Of a DNA stretch of 22,618 bases, positions 13,732 through 20,930 are shown in pieces (position 1 is the first letter of the stretch; the number at the start of each line of letters is the position of its first letter). A program made the position numbers and the translations under genes. The DNA comes from CAZRWH01 sp964603905 (GTDB lineage Bacteria > Patescibacteriota > Gracilibacteria > UBA1369 > UBA12470), in NCBI GenBank assembly GCA_964603905.1, contig CAZRWH010000023.1, positions 1-22,618 of the forward strand. Reading direction: 5' to 3'. A model generated the notes under the pieces. That model was not told where the DNA came from, searched no databases, and saw only the letters and a program-made list of their open reading frames with translations.

Positions 13732-14136
13732 TTAGTTGTTATCTATTATCTTCCTAGTAAGGGTCATCATCTTTTCGTACTTCTCATCCGTTTCATGAGT
13801 GTATCCGAGAAGATGAAGAACGCCATGAATGAATAAGAATTTCAGCTCATAATCGATCCCTTTTTCAGCCTGTTTCTTGGCGGTGTCGATCGATATGTAT
13901 ATTTCACCGAGCATGTTTTCTCCTGGGAACGAGTCAGTTTCGTCAAATGCGAACGATATCACGTCAGTTGGCTTATCTTTTCCTCGGTATTCTCTGTTGA
14001 TCTCATGGATTTTTGCGTCATCAACTATTATCAAGTTGATATCTCCGTCTCCATCTACTTTTGGCAGAAGGTCGGTGAATAACTTTTCATCGATTTCTTC
14101 GTTTGTCTCGTTTTGGTATGTAAGGTTTATTGCCAT
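13732..14136 (-). CDS. ybeY: Endoribonuclease YbeY (rRNA maturation factor)
   Basis: This is a 134-residue zinc-dependent RNase used in 16S rRNA 3' end maturation and ribosome quality control. The zinc motif HGVLHLLGYTH is complete, followed by the usual acidic helix. The segment GKDKPTDVISFAF matches the conserved T-D-V-L-S-F-x stretch, and GEIYISIDTAKKQA matches the conserved G-D-I-x-I. I take ATG 14136 as the start because it overlaps the upstream gene by only ten bases; ATG 14157, seven codons earlier, is the alternative. Confidence 0.93.
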   Translation of the reverse strand: MAINLTYQNETNEEIDEKLFTDLLPKVDGDGDINLIIVDDAKIHEINREYRGKDKPTDVISFAFDETDSFPGENMLGEIYISIDTAKKQAEKGIDYELKFLFIHGVLHLLGYTHETDEKYEKMMTLTRKIIDNN

Positions 14137-15116
14137 AATTGTTGGTAAATATCCCATTCTTCCGAAGTTGTTTCCCAGTTTGCATAAATTGATACACCTG
14201 TAAACGCGTCTACATCTGTCCTCTTATTGTTAAGTCCGTTTATCACTCCACGCAAACCTGTTTCCATATTTTCCACCGCTGGATCAAAGCTTTCTTTGTC
14301 GTCTTCATAGGTAGGAATTCCAATTAGTAGATCAACTTCATAACCTCCTAGGATTTGAGATAGGTAAATAACTTGCTGTTCAACCAACCACTCGTAATGA
14401 CGAGGGTCATCAAGCCATGTGTCATAAGTCATTACAACAATTTGATCTGCGATTTTTGCAGTTTCTTCAAAATAGTCTGTCTCCCAATAACTTATTATTT
14501 CTTGATCCAAAATCACCTCTGCAACATCACTCAAAAAACTTGGTTGCCATTCGTCAGTTGCAACAGAAATCAACGCATCTTCCCCTATTTCGGTACGAGT
14601 TTCTTCTAATAAATACAAAAACGCAATGTCCTCGTGTGGAATAGGCTCAATATCGTAATGAATACCTTCAAAACCTGTCTGAGTTATCAAGCTGCTTGAA
14701 ATATCGACAATGTTTTCACGAATTCCTGGATCATCAATGTCGAGCTCCGATCTTAACTGTCCCAGCCATGCAAACGGAACTAGATCAGGATTTTTTGCTT
14801 TCAGTATATCCAAGAACTCTTCTGCAAATTTATACCTACTGTAAGGCACCGTTCCATCTGAATCGAAAGGACCGGTGTGAACATAAACGTATTTGATGTC
14901 GTATTTTGCAAGTTTTAGGGCTAAATCTTCGATTACACCAACATCCTGCTCGTTTCCGACCCACGCATGCTTGATCCAAACTGCGTTCTCCTCAAGGTTA
15001 AATTCTGCCCCATCGATATTGTTGTGAGGCCCTATCAAGAAATACCACCCCATCACTAGCGTCATGATGGCGATAAATATCGTTAACTTAATTGTTCTGA
15101 TTATTCTTCTTATCAT
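14127..15116 (-). CDS. Membrane-anchored GH18-like TIM-barrel protein
   Basis: This is a 329-residue protein. An N-terminal helix at about 7-28 after the basic MIRRIIRTIK acts as a signal anchor. The rest is an extracytoplasmic barrel with the glycoside hydrolase 18 signature GFEGIHYDIEP (D155, E157 in place of the D-x-D-x-E strand) and the later VVMTYDTW strand, which in GH18 contributes the M-x-Y-D motif. Earlier strands (YVYVHTGPF, LVPFAWLG) fit the barrel. It may cut or bind a sugar polymer such as peptidoglycan or chitin; the catalytic glutamate is present but the first aspartates of the DxxDxDxE motif are altered. It overlaps ybeY by ten bases. Confidence 0.65.
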   Translation of the reverse strand: MIRRIIRTIKLTIFIAIMTLVMGWYFLIGPHNNIDGAEFNLEENAVWIKHAWVGNEQDVGVIEDLALKLAKYDIKYVYVHTGPFDSDGTVPYSRYKFAEEFLDILKAKNPDLVPFAWLGQLRSELDIDDPGIRENIVDISSSLITQTGFEGIHYDIEPIPHEDIAFLYLLEETRTEIGEDALISVATDEWQPSFLSDVAEVILDQEIISYWETDYFEETAKIADQIVVMTYDTWLDDPRHYEWLVEQQVIYLSQILGGYEVDLLIGIPTYEDDKESFDPAVENMETGLRGVINGLNNKRTDVDAFTGVSIYANWETTSEEWDIYQQLWQ

Positions 15117-15127
15117 CGCGAGTCATC

Positions 15128-15622
15128 TTAACACGGAAATATCTGATTAGTCATTTGGTAAATTGAGATACCAAAAGCTGTTGCAACATTCAGCGATTCC
15201 TTGTTTCCACGCATTGGAATATGCACGACGTGATCTGATAACTCTAATACTTTTGGATTTACTCCTTTGATTTCATGTCCAACCACCAAACATACCTTTT
15301 TTGGATAATCAACGCTGTTGTAAACCTTACTTTTGTCGTTTTTCTCGAGAGAACATATGGTGTAACCTTCCGCCTTTAGCTTCTTGATTAATCGTAGTGT
15401 ATACCTGCGATACTCCCATTCAATCGTATCTTCTGCGCCGATGGCAGTCTTAGTTATTTCCCTCCTGGGAGGGGTACCTGTCATACCACAAAGATACACC
15501 TTGTTTACACCTGCTCCGTCGCATGTACGAAAGATCGCACCAACGTTATGTAGGCTTCTTATGTTGTCCAGCACCACGCATATGTCAACTGGACAGCTGT
15601 TTTTGTCGCTTTTGCTCGCCAT
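15128..15622 (-). CDS. SpoU/TrmH-family RNA 2'-O-methyltransferase
   Basis: This 164-residue SPOUT enzyme transfers a methyl group from SAM to the 2'-O of an rRNA or tRNA residue. The three family motifs are present: NIRSLHNVGAIFRTCDGAG (motif 1, N and R catalytic), VVGHEIKGV (motif 2), and IPMRGNKESLNVATAFGI (motif 3, knotted SAM site). The target nucleotide cannot be told from sequence. It is the first gene of the operon leading to guaD; the next gene starts 11 bases after its stop. A TATAGT about 13 bases before the ATG may be the -10 box. Confidence 0.88.
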   Translation of the reverse strand: MASKSDKNSCPVDICVVLDNIRSLHNVGAIFRTCDGAGVNKVYLCGMTGTPPRREITKTAIGAEDTIEWEYRRYTLRLIKKLKAEGYTICSLEKNDKSKVYNSVDYPKKVCLVVGHEIKGVNPKVLELSDHVVHIPMRGNKESLNVATAFGISIYQMTNQIFPC

Positions 15623-15753
15623 TTGTTAGGTTACGACTATACAACCCAGAAACTACCACCCCCAAACACCTTTTTCCAGATCAATTTGACTATACATAAC
15701 GACAAATCGACTTTTTCATCCATGTTTTATAATATAACTCAACGAAAAACGAA

Positions 15754-15902
15754 GTAGACAAGGCAATTTTTTGTCCAGACAAGACAGTAGACATGTCCGG
15801 ACAGCGTGTCCACAATGACGGCTATAAGCCATTTCTCGCGCCTATACACCTGTCGACATGTCTAGACACCCTGTCTACTTTGTCTAGACACCCTGTCTAC
15901 TT
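15754..15902. promoter_or_regulatory. Array of TGTC/GACA palindromes upstream of the HTH gene
   Basis: Sixteen TGTC or GACA half-sites lie in about 145 bases, far above chance. Whole palindromes are TGTCCAGACA (15772), TGTCCGGACA (15794), TGTCGACA (15851) and TGTCTAGACA (15859 and 15881); shorter GTAGACA/TGTCTAC sites lie between. They form a distal cluster (15754-15813) and a proximal one (15851-15902), separated by a 37-base spacer with inverted repeat GGCT-ATA-AGCC. The proximal cluster ends in two exact 22-base direct repeats (15859-15880, 15881-15902), each a palindrome plus CCC, TGTCTAC and TT. The last palindrome overlaps the promoter -35. The remaining 15623-15753 holds TATAAT (15728) and no gene. 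Confidence 0.85.
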
Positions 15903-15913
15903 CCCCTTAAAAT
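15885..15913 (+). promoter_or_regulatory. Promoter of the HTH-TM gene overlapping an operator
   Basis: TAGACA at 15885-15890, exactly 17 bases, TAAAAT at 15908-15913; each hexamer matches consensus at five of six positions. The -35 is the second half of a TGTCTAGACA palindrome. Start near 15920 leaves a 22-base leader before ATG 15942 and rules out the upstream in-frame ATG 15912. Confidence 0.7.
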
Positions 15914-15941
15914 GCACTTGCTAATAAAAAAACAAAACAAA

Positions 15942-16568
15942 ATGAGCGATACTTTCACAGTCGACCGTAATGAGGCCTCAGAGATACTTGGGGTGTCTAT
16001 CAGGACCTTGGATCGTTATATACGAAAAGGGCGCCTTAGCGCGCGTAAAATCAATGGTTTTGTAAGACTCGATGAAAACGAAGTTAAGTCATTCAACACT
16101 GGATATGTTCCAAACCCAAATGCAAAGACAGTTGAGGAACTTTCGGAAGATCGCACACACCAAACAATCGAAAACCCAGTCATCGATGTCCACACCGAAG
16201 TTGGCAATGTCTTGGAAGATGACTCGGTTACCGAACCAAACGCCGGAGGGGTTTATGAAATTTTATACAAAGAAACAAGAGACGACCTAAAAGAAGCTCA
16301 ACAACGACTAGAAGTCGCAAATTACAGGGTAGGACAACTAGAAGCCCAGGTTAAAAACTCCGTTCCTCTCCTTGAACACCGCGCGGCGAGCCTAGAAGCT
16401 GACCAAAAAGTGGAAAAACTCAAGGAAGTCGCGAAAAAATACATACGATCCGCGAAAGCGACCGAAAAACGCCTCGAGCTAGAAAAAGCAAATGCGAAAG
16501 TTTATGCAGTTATCTTATTTCTTCTCCTGGGCTTGCAGCCAATTTTGTGGATCTGGCTACAACGCTAG
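15942..16568 (+). CDS. Membrane-anchored HTH (excisionase/MerR-like) coiled-coil protein
   Basis: This is a 208-residue protein in three parts. Residues about 5-52 are a helix-turn-helix of the HTH_17/excisionase type (EASEILGVSIRTLDRYIRKG, then the wing-like segment ARKINGFVRLDENEVKSF). Residues about 53-100 are a flexible acidic linker. Residues about 100-183 form a long charged coiled coil (DLKEAQQRLEVANYRVGQLE and on), and about 186-206 a C-terminal membrane helix (ILFLLLGLQPILWIWL). It should sit on the cytoplasmic face of the membrane while holding DNA, as RacA- or Noc-like tethers do, although homology to those is not claimed. The upstream palindromes are its likely binding sites, one covering its own promoter. 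Its TAG overlaps the convergent channel gene by four bases. Confidence 0.8.
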   Translation: MSDTFTVDRNEASEILGVSIRTLDRYIRKGRLSARKINGFVRLDENEVKSFNTGYVPNPNAKTVEELSEDRTHQTIENPVIDVHTEVGNVLEDDSVTEPNAGGVYEILYKETRDDLKEAQQRLEVANYRVGQLEAQVKNSVPLLEHRAASLEADQKVEKLKEVAKKYIRSAKATEKRLELEKANAKVYAVILFLLLGLQPILWIWLQR

Positions 16569-17323
16569 ATTTTCTTCTGGATCAAGGTAATAAATATACC
16601 AAGCATTACAAACCCGAAGAATGCTTCTATTGTTGTAAGCACTTTTCCTGCGAAGGTAAGGGGAACAAAATCACCGAACCCCAAGCTCGTCAGCGTAATA
16701 ATCGAGAAATATATGTAGTCAAACCAGTGCCCTCCGAGGTCAGTAACCATTTTTTGTGACTCTTCTACCGGTATATCAATCAAGAAATAGAAGAATGCCA
16801 ACAGTATTCCGAACGCAACAGCCGTTACCCCCCATCTCAGGAAGCTGTCACCATACAAACATGTCACCTCCAAGAATTTATATTCAAACCAATTCCAGTA
16901 CTCTTTGTTAAACAGGTGATGGTTTTTGCGAAAATCCATTTTGCGCTCGTAAGACTTCTTCCGACTCTGTGTGAACCCCTTCTTGTCGTAAACTATCTCG
17001 AGTGAGCTATAACAACGCTCCATCAAATGGTAAAAATCGTTTATTTCAATCCGAGAAAATTTTTCCGACTCTTCCTGATACTTCTCTTCTTGCTTTTTGA
17101 ATTCATGATCCATTTTGGCATAAAATTCGCGACACTCCTCAGTGTCGTAAACCAGATGAGCCTTCAACAAACTAAGCAGCAAGTAGTAATAACAAAGGCC
17201 TCTTTCCGTGAAGTCTGAACGATCAAGTTCATCAAGTTTTTTCTCGAAGACACTCCTCAGTTTTGCATACTGATTGAAGTCTCCGCGTTGCTCGATGATG
17301 TTGATTGCTTCTTTGAAGTCCAC
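16565..17323 (-). CDS. Two-TM potassium-channel-like protein with cytoplasmic N-terminus
   Basis: This is a 252-residue protein. The first about 155 residues are a soluble, helical, charged domain of unknown type. Then come TM helix 1 (about 163-183, VTAVAFGILLAFFYFLI), a pore helix and filter SIITLTSLGFGDFVPLT, and TM helix 2 (about 225-247). This is the Ion_trans_2 two-helix pore; the filter GFGD, in place of the more usual GYGD, is a known potassium-channel variant. Selectivity and gating are inferred. The N-terminal domain might sense a ligand or assemble the tetramer. It is convergent with and overlaps the HTH gene, and its start lies just before a low-complexity intergenic region. Confidence 0.85.
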   Translation of the reverse strand: MDFKEAINIIEQRGDFNQYAKLRSVFEKKLDELDRSDFTERGLCYYYLLLSLLKAHLVYDTEECREFYAKMDHEFKKQEEKYQEESEKFSRIEINDFYHLMERCYSSLEIVYDKKGFTQSRKKSYERKMDFRKNHHLFNKEYWNWFEYKFLEVTCLYGDSFLRWGVTAVAFGILLAFFYFLIDIPVEESQKMVTDLGGHWFDYIYFSIITLTSLGFGDFVPLTFAGKVLTTIEAFFGFVMLGIFITLIQKKI

Positions 17324-17325
17324 TT

Positions 17326-17418
17326 AGGTAGTTGTTAGTAGTGGTGGTAGTTGTAGTGTGGTAGTGGGTAGTTGTGGTTGTAGTGGTAGCTTCTCACTGT
17401 CCACTGTTCACTGTTCAC
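17326..17418. repeat. Low-complexity GT-rich stretch and heptamer array 2
   Basis: Positions 17326-17390 on the plus strand are almost only G, T and A in GTAG, GTGG and TTGT words, with a loose 7-base phase. Directly after it, 17391-17418 is four heptamers: TTCTCAC, TGTCCAC and two TGTTCAC. The same TGTCCAC/TGTTCAC units, inverted, occur at the guaA start. No gene lies in this interval. Confidence 0.6.
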
Positions 17419-17524
17419 TAAATTACTATTGTATCCGTTAATTATACCTTATTTTGGCTTGTGCTTCAAGGCCTTACAGGTTAGTCTTTTCCAAGCTGAC
17501 GAATATCATTTAAAGAATATTGAT

Positions 17525-18337
17525 TTGATAGCTGTTCTAGACTCAGGTTTTGGCGGACTTTCTGTCCTAAAAGGGCTTCTTAAAGAGCTGCCTGAATACG
17601 ATTATTTATATCTGGGAGATAGCGCCCGAGCTCCTTATGGAGGACACAGTCGAGATACGATTAAGATGTTTTCGGAAGAGGCGGTTGAATTTCTTTTTGA
17701 CCAAGGAGCAGACCTTATAATCGTTGCTTGTAATACCATTTCGGCGCTTGCGCTGAGGCATTTACAGAACAAATACATTGTTGACGGCGGACTGAAAGAG
17801 AAGAAAAACATCCTTGGCGTTATTTTCCCCTGCACCGAAGAAGCCGTGAAGGTCTCTAAAAACAAACGAATTGGACTGGTTGGCACAAAAGGAACAGTTC
17901 GATCTGGCGCATATGAAAACGAGATAGAAAAATTGGCCCCTGATGCGGAAGTTATCTCCGAAGCGTGCCCACTTCTCGTACCACTTGTCGAAGAAGGATG
18001 GCATACAAAGCCAGAAACTCGAATGATTTTGAAAAAATATCTGCGACCAATCAAGAGCCACAATGTTGACACGCTGATACTCGGATGCACGCATTACCCC
18101 CTGATGATGGATCTTTTTAAGAAATATGCAGGTAAAAAAGTTAATATTATCGGCGACGGGAAAATTGTGGCAGGCAGCCTTCGCGAATACCTCAAAAGAC
18201 ACCCTGGGATCGAAAAATCTCTATCAAAAAACGGCGAGCGCAAGTTCATGACTACGGATGATCCTGAGAAGTTCAAGGAGATGGGAGAAAAGTTCCTTGG
18301 ACATAGAATTGGATCAGCGGAGCTTGTAAGCTTATAG
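17525..18337 (+). CDS. murI: Glutamate racemase
   Basis: This cofactor-independent enzyme makes D-glutamate for peptidoglycan. From TTG 17525 it has 270 residues, the usual size. The N-terminal IAVLDSGFGGLSVL, LGDSARAPYG, the first catalytic cysteine in VACNTISALAL, and the second in LGCTHYPLMM are all present. Typical racemases begin just before the I-A-V-x-D-S-G strand, so I start at TTG 17525; the frame extends to TTG 17429, but the added residues look non-coding. No ribosome binding site is clear. It ends in TAG, at the first base of a heptamer array. Confidence 0.93.
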   Translation: MIAVLDSGFGGLSVLKGLLKELPEYDYLYLGDSARAPYGGHSRDTIKMFSEEAVEFLFDQGADLIIVACNTISALALRHLQNKYIVDGGLKEKKNILGVIFPCTEEAVKVSKNKRIGLVGTKGTVRSGAYENEIEKLAPDAEVISEACPLLVPLVEEGWHTKPETRMILKKYLRPIKSHNVDTLILGCTHYPLMMDLFKKYAGKKVNIIGDGKIVAGSLREYLKRHPGIEKSLSKNGERKFMTTDDPEKFKEMGEKFLGHRIGSAELVSL

Positions 18338-18370
18338 TTAGCAGTCAGCAATCAGCAGAGAGCAGTGATT
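18336..18370 (+). repeat. Heptamer tandem array 3 (AGTCAGC-type)
   Basis: Units are AGTTAGC, AGTCAGC, AATCAGC, AGAGAGC and a degraded AGTGATT. The array begins inside the murI stop codon and fills the convergent gap to the hairpin at 18373. Confidence 0.65.
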
Positions 18371-18372
18371 GT

Positions 18373-18389
18373 GTCCCGCTAAGCGGGAC
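18373..18389. terminator. Hairpin between convergent genes
   Basis: GTCCCGC, loop TAA, GCGGGAC is a perfect 7-base GC-rich stem between murI and the minus-strand gene at 18396. Only GGAATTTT follows on the plus strand, so it may be a weak terminator or an mRNA 3' stabiliser. Confidence 0.5.
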
Positions 18390-18395
18390 GGAATT

Positions 18396-18587
18396 TTAGT
18401 CGCGGGAGAGGCAGCGGTCGCATTCTGCTAATCGTGCGGCGCGCTCATCGGCTACTTCTCGAGCTTCATCGAGTACGGCCTGAATTCTCCGTCTTGAGAC
18501 CGACCCTATTCTGCGTGCTCCGTCAGGCCACCTGAATGGCTTTGAGACGCGTGCTCCTATTTCTTGTATTGATGGTTTTTCTTTCAT
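18396..18587 (-). CDS. Small basic protein of unknown function (63 aa)
   Basis: This 63-residue, Arg-rich protein contains the segment ARRIGSVSRRRIQAVLDEAR, an Ala- and Glu-rich helix, and the ending CDRCLSRD with a CxxC pair. It starts one base after the stop of the 18589 gene, so translation is probably coupled. No known family is recognised. CxxC and the basic face would suit nucleic acid or metal binding, but that is a guess. Confidence 0.5.
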   Translation of the reverse strand: MKEKPSIQEIGARVSKPFRWPDGARRIGSVSRRRIQAVLDEAREVADERAARLAECDRCLSRD

Positions 18588-18588
18588 T

Positions 18589-18885
18589 TTAAGCGTTGTT
18601 TTCTGCTTCTTGAAGCAAGATATGCCATAGTATTTCTTTGATCCTTTTGTTAACCTGCCTTGCTGTTAATGTCACTCGTTGTCCGTTAGGTACTCGAGGT
18701 GCCTTCTCGCGACGTAGTTGTGCAGTTGCACTGCTTTTTATTCTTTGATACTTAGCTAGCTCGGCTGCGCTTACAACTCCTAAACTTGTTGATACCCCTT
18801 TTGCTACGCCTTGCTCCACTTCTTCTATACTTCCCAGGTCGTCACTTCTTACTTCTAATCCTGATAATTCACATGTTGGTGCCAT
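18589..18885 (-). CDS. Small protein of unknown function (98 aa)
   Basis: This is a 98-residue protein. The N-terminal half is acidic and Ser/Val/Ala rich. The second half is basic (LRREKAPRVPNGQRVTLTAR) and ends in a helix (IKEILWHILLQEAENN). It has its own promoter, a leader of about 25 bases, and is followed by the 63-residue gene with a one-base gap. I recognise no family, and the two-gene pair could be a toxin-antitoxin-like or other small operon; nothing in the sequence decides this. Confidence 0.5.
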   Translation of the reverse strand: MAPTCELSGLEVRSDDLGSIEEVEQGVAKGVSTSLGVVSAAELAKYQRIKSSATAQLRREKAPRVPNGQRVTLTARQVNKRIKEILWHILLQEAENNA

Positions 18886-18915
18886 TTTTTGAAAAATTTA
18901 TAATATAGGAGATGG

Positions 18916-18944
18916 ATTTTATCTTATCTCGAGCATTTTTACAA
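18916..18944 (-). promoter_or_regulatory. Promoter of the two-gene small-protein operon
   Basis: On the minus strand TTGTAA, exactly 17 bases, TAAAAT (18921-18916). The -35 begins one base after the guaA stop. A second AT-rich box, TATATTATAAA, lies about 20 bases nearer the gene. Confidence 0.55.
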
Positions 18945-18945
18945 A

Positions 18946-20921
18946 TTACTCCCACTCGATCGTTCCAGGTGGCTTGTTTGTGATGTCATAGAAGACGGCT
19001 GAGATGCCTGGTAATTGTAGGATTTTTTCTGCGAGTTTTTGGACGCCTTCCCATGGTAGTTCTGTGAAGTTTGCTGTCATCGCCTCTGTCGAGCTGACCG
19101 GACGCAAGACGATTGACTCTTTGTCTTCGCTGTTGATGCTAATTGGCAGAAGAACAGTTGGGCATTGCCATACTAGACCTTCCGTGTCCACCTCGTTTAT
19201 GAAATCCATTACAAGCTTGTCTGCCTCTTGGAGCACTTCGATGCGCTGTGGTGTTAGGTAGGCTGGTGTGAGTGAGATTGATTCGATCGGCCCGTTTGAT
19301 GCTACTGCGAACATTACGCGGTTAACTGACTTGTATTTGTTGGTGATTTTTGGTGCTAGTCCTCGAAGGGATGTCCAGTCATGTCCACCCTCGATGACCA
19401 GTGGGTGTCTATATGTCCTTTCGTCTCCTTGGACACCTACTGACTTGATTGGAAGGATGTGAGCGGCGTAGTCGTCTAGTTCGATTTTGTCTTCTATTTG
19501 GTCAGGTGTTTCAGCGCACAAACAACGTACTGCCAGTCCTGGCCCTGGGAATGGATGGCGGTCGACCATTTCGTCTGGTAGTCCAAGTTTTTTACCGACC
19601 ATCCTTACTTCGTCTTTGTAGAGTTCTTTGATTGGCTCGATTATTTTCCCTTGGCGGATCATTTCTTCGATTTCTGGGACTCGGTTGTGGTGGGTTTTGA
19701 TCTTGTCGGCGTTCTTGGTTCCTCCTGATTCGATTGTGTCCGGATAAATTGTCCCTTGGCCGAGTAGCCATTCGTCCGGGTTGAGGTTTAGTTCTTTTGC
19801 GACTCGCCGTTGGATTTCCAGGAATTTGTCTCCGATTATTTTGCGTTTGGTTTCTGGGTCATAAATGCCTTCTAGGGCATTGAAATACTCTTCTGCTGCG
19901 TATTCGACGTGTAGATCGTTTACTCCCGCTGTAGACAAGAATCGCTTTATTTCTTCTGTTTCGTCTTTACGCATGAAGCCTGTATCGACGTACATCGCGT
20001 AGATGCGGTCTGCGCCGATAGCTTTTGCGAGTAGGACGTATGCAACTGATGAATCGACTCCGCCTGAAACGAGCATGAACACTTTGCGGTCACCTACTTT
20101 TTCCGTGATTGAGGTTATTTCCAATTCGATGAATTTGTCGATGCTCCAGTCGCGTTTTGCCTGCGTAATATTTATGAATTCATCTAGGATTTCCANNNNN
20201 NNNNNNNNNNNNNNNNNNNNNNNNNNNNNNNNNNNNNNNNNNNNNNNNNNNNNNNNNNNNNNNNNNNNNNNNNNNNNNNNNNNNNNNNNNNNNNNATGCT
20301 CCAGTCGCGTTTTGCCTGCGTAATATTTATGAATTCATCTAGGATTTCCATGCCACATTCTGAGTGCGTAACTTCGGGGTGAAATTGTAGTGTGAATATT
20401 TTTCGGTCGCGATTTATTGTTGCTGAAAATTGATCATCTTCGGTCTCGCCAAGAGCCTCAAAACCTTCGGGCAATTTGCCGACTGAGTCAAAATGGCTGG
20501 CGTAAACTTGGTACGATTTTGGCTCAAGTTTTGCCAAAACTCCGCCGCTTTTTTTGACTGTAAACTTCGTAAGTCCGTATTCACCGACGGTGCCTTTTTG
20601 GACTTCTCCACCAAGCATTTTCATTGTGAGTTGATGGCCATAACAAATTCCCAAAATCGGTACGCCGAGGTCGTAGATCGCAGCGTCAATTGTTGGCGAA
20701 TCGGGCGCGTTGACGGACGCCGGTCCGCCGGAAATTATGATGCCTTTGTAGGCGCTCAATTCGGCTGCTGAAATGTCGTTGTCGACAATTTCTGAGTAGA
20801 CGCCCAGGCGGCGAATTCTGTTTGCGATTAAGTGAGCAAATTGACTTCCAAAATCGATAATTGCTATTTTTGAGTGGACAGTGGACAGTGAACAGTGAAC
20901 AGATTTTTCGTTTGCTGTCAT
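18946..20921 (-). CDS. guaA: GMP synthase (glutamine-hydrolysing), long form, split only by an assembly gap
   Basis: GuaA converts XMP, ATP and glutamine to GMP. The gene is interrupted by the artefactual gap; removing one 55-base copy and the 100 N joins the two halves in frame (AKRDWSIDKFIELEITSITEK segment) and gives 606 residues. The amidotransferase half has the nucleophile in GICYGHQ (C93) and H181/E183 in FHPEVTHSE; the ATP half has SGGVDSS (234-240), GQGTIYPD and RHPFPGPGLAVR, and ends KPPGTIEWE. It is about 80 residues longer than E. coli GuaA: the segment beginning LPIKSVGVQGDERTY, with VNRVMF after it, is the extra dimerisation insert known from the human enzyme. The start ATG includes a 28-base heptamer repeat in the coding region. 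It begins nine bases after the stop of the DUF4012 gene, probably one operon. Confidence 0.93.
20141..20350. other. Assembly gap with duplicated 55-base flanks inside guaA
   Basis: One hundred N (20196-20295) are flanked by identical 55-base copies at 20141-20195 and 20296-20350. As written, the extra 155 bases shift the frame; collapsing them restores guaA exactly. Confidence 0.93.
20874..20901 (-). repeat. Heptamer array 4 inside the guaA start
   Basis: In the coding direction there are two TGTTCAC then two TGTCCAC units. They encode residues around 8-17 of GuaA (VHCSLSTVHS), ahead of the conserved KIAIIDFG strand. No ATG, GTG or TTG lies in frame between the repeat and that strand. Confidence 0.8.
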
Positions 20922-20930
20922 GTATGTTAA

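Noticed and set aside
15859..15902. Possible CRISPR array because of exact 22-base repeats
   Set aside because: There are only two copies, they touch each other with no spacer, and they are built from the same short palindromes as the rest of the promoter region.
17429..17524. Upstream start for murI at TTG 17429
   Set aside because: It would add about 32 residues not found before the conserved IAVLDSGFGG strand; no ribosome binding site or promoter supports it.
20141..20350. Frameshift or pseudogene in guaA
   Set aside because: The frame change comes only from the 100 N plus one extra 55-base copy; collapsing them restores a full-length enzyme with all motifs.
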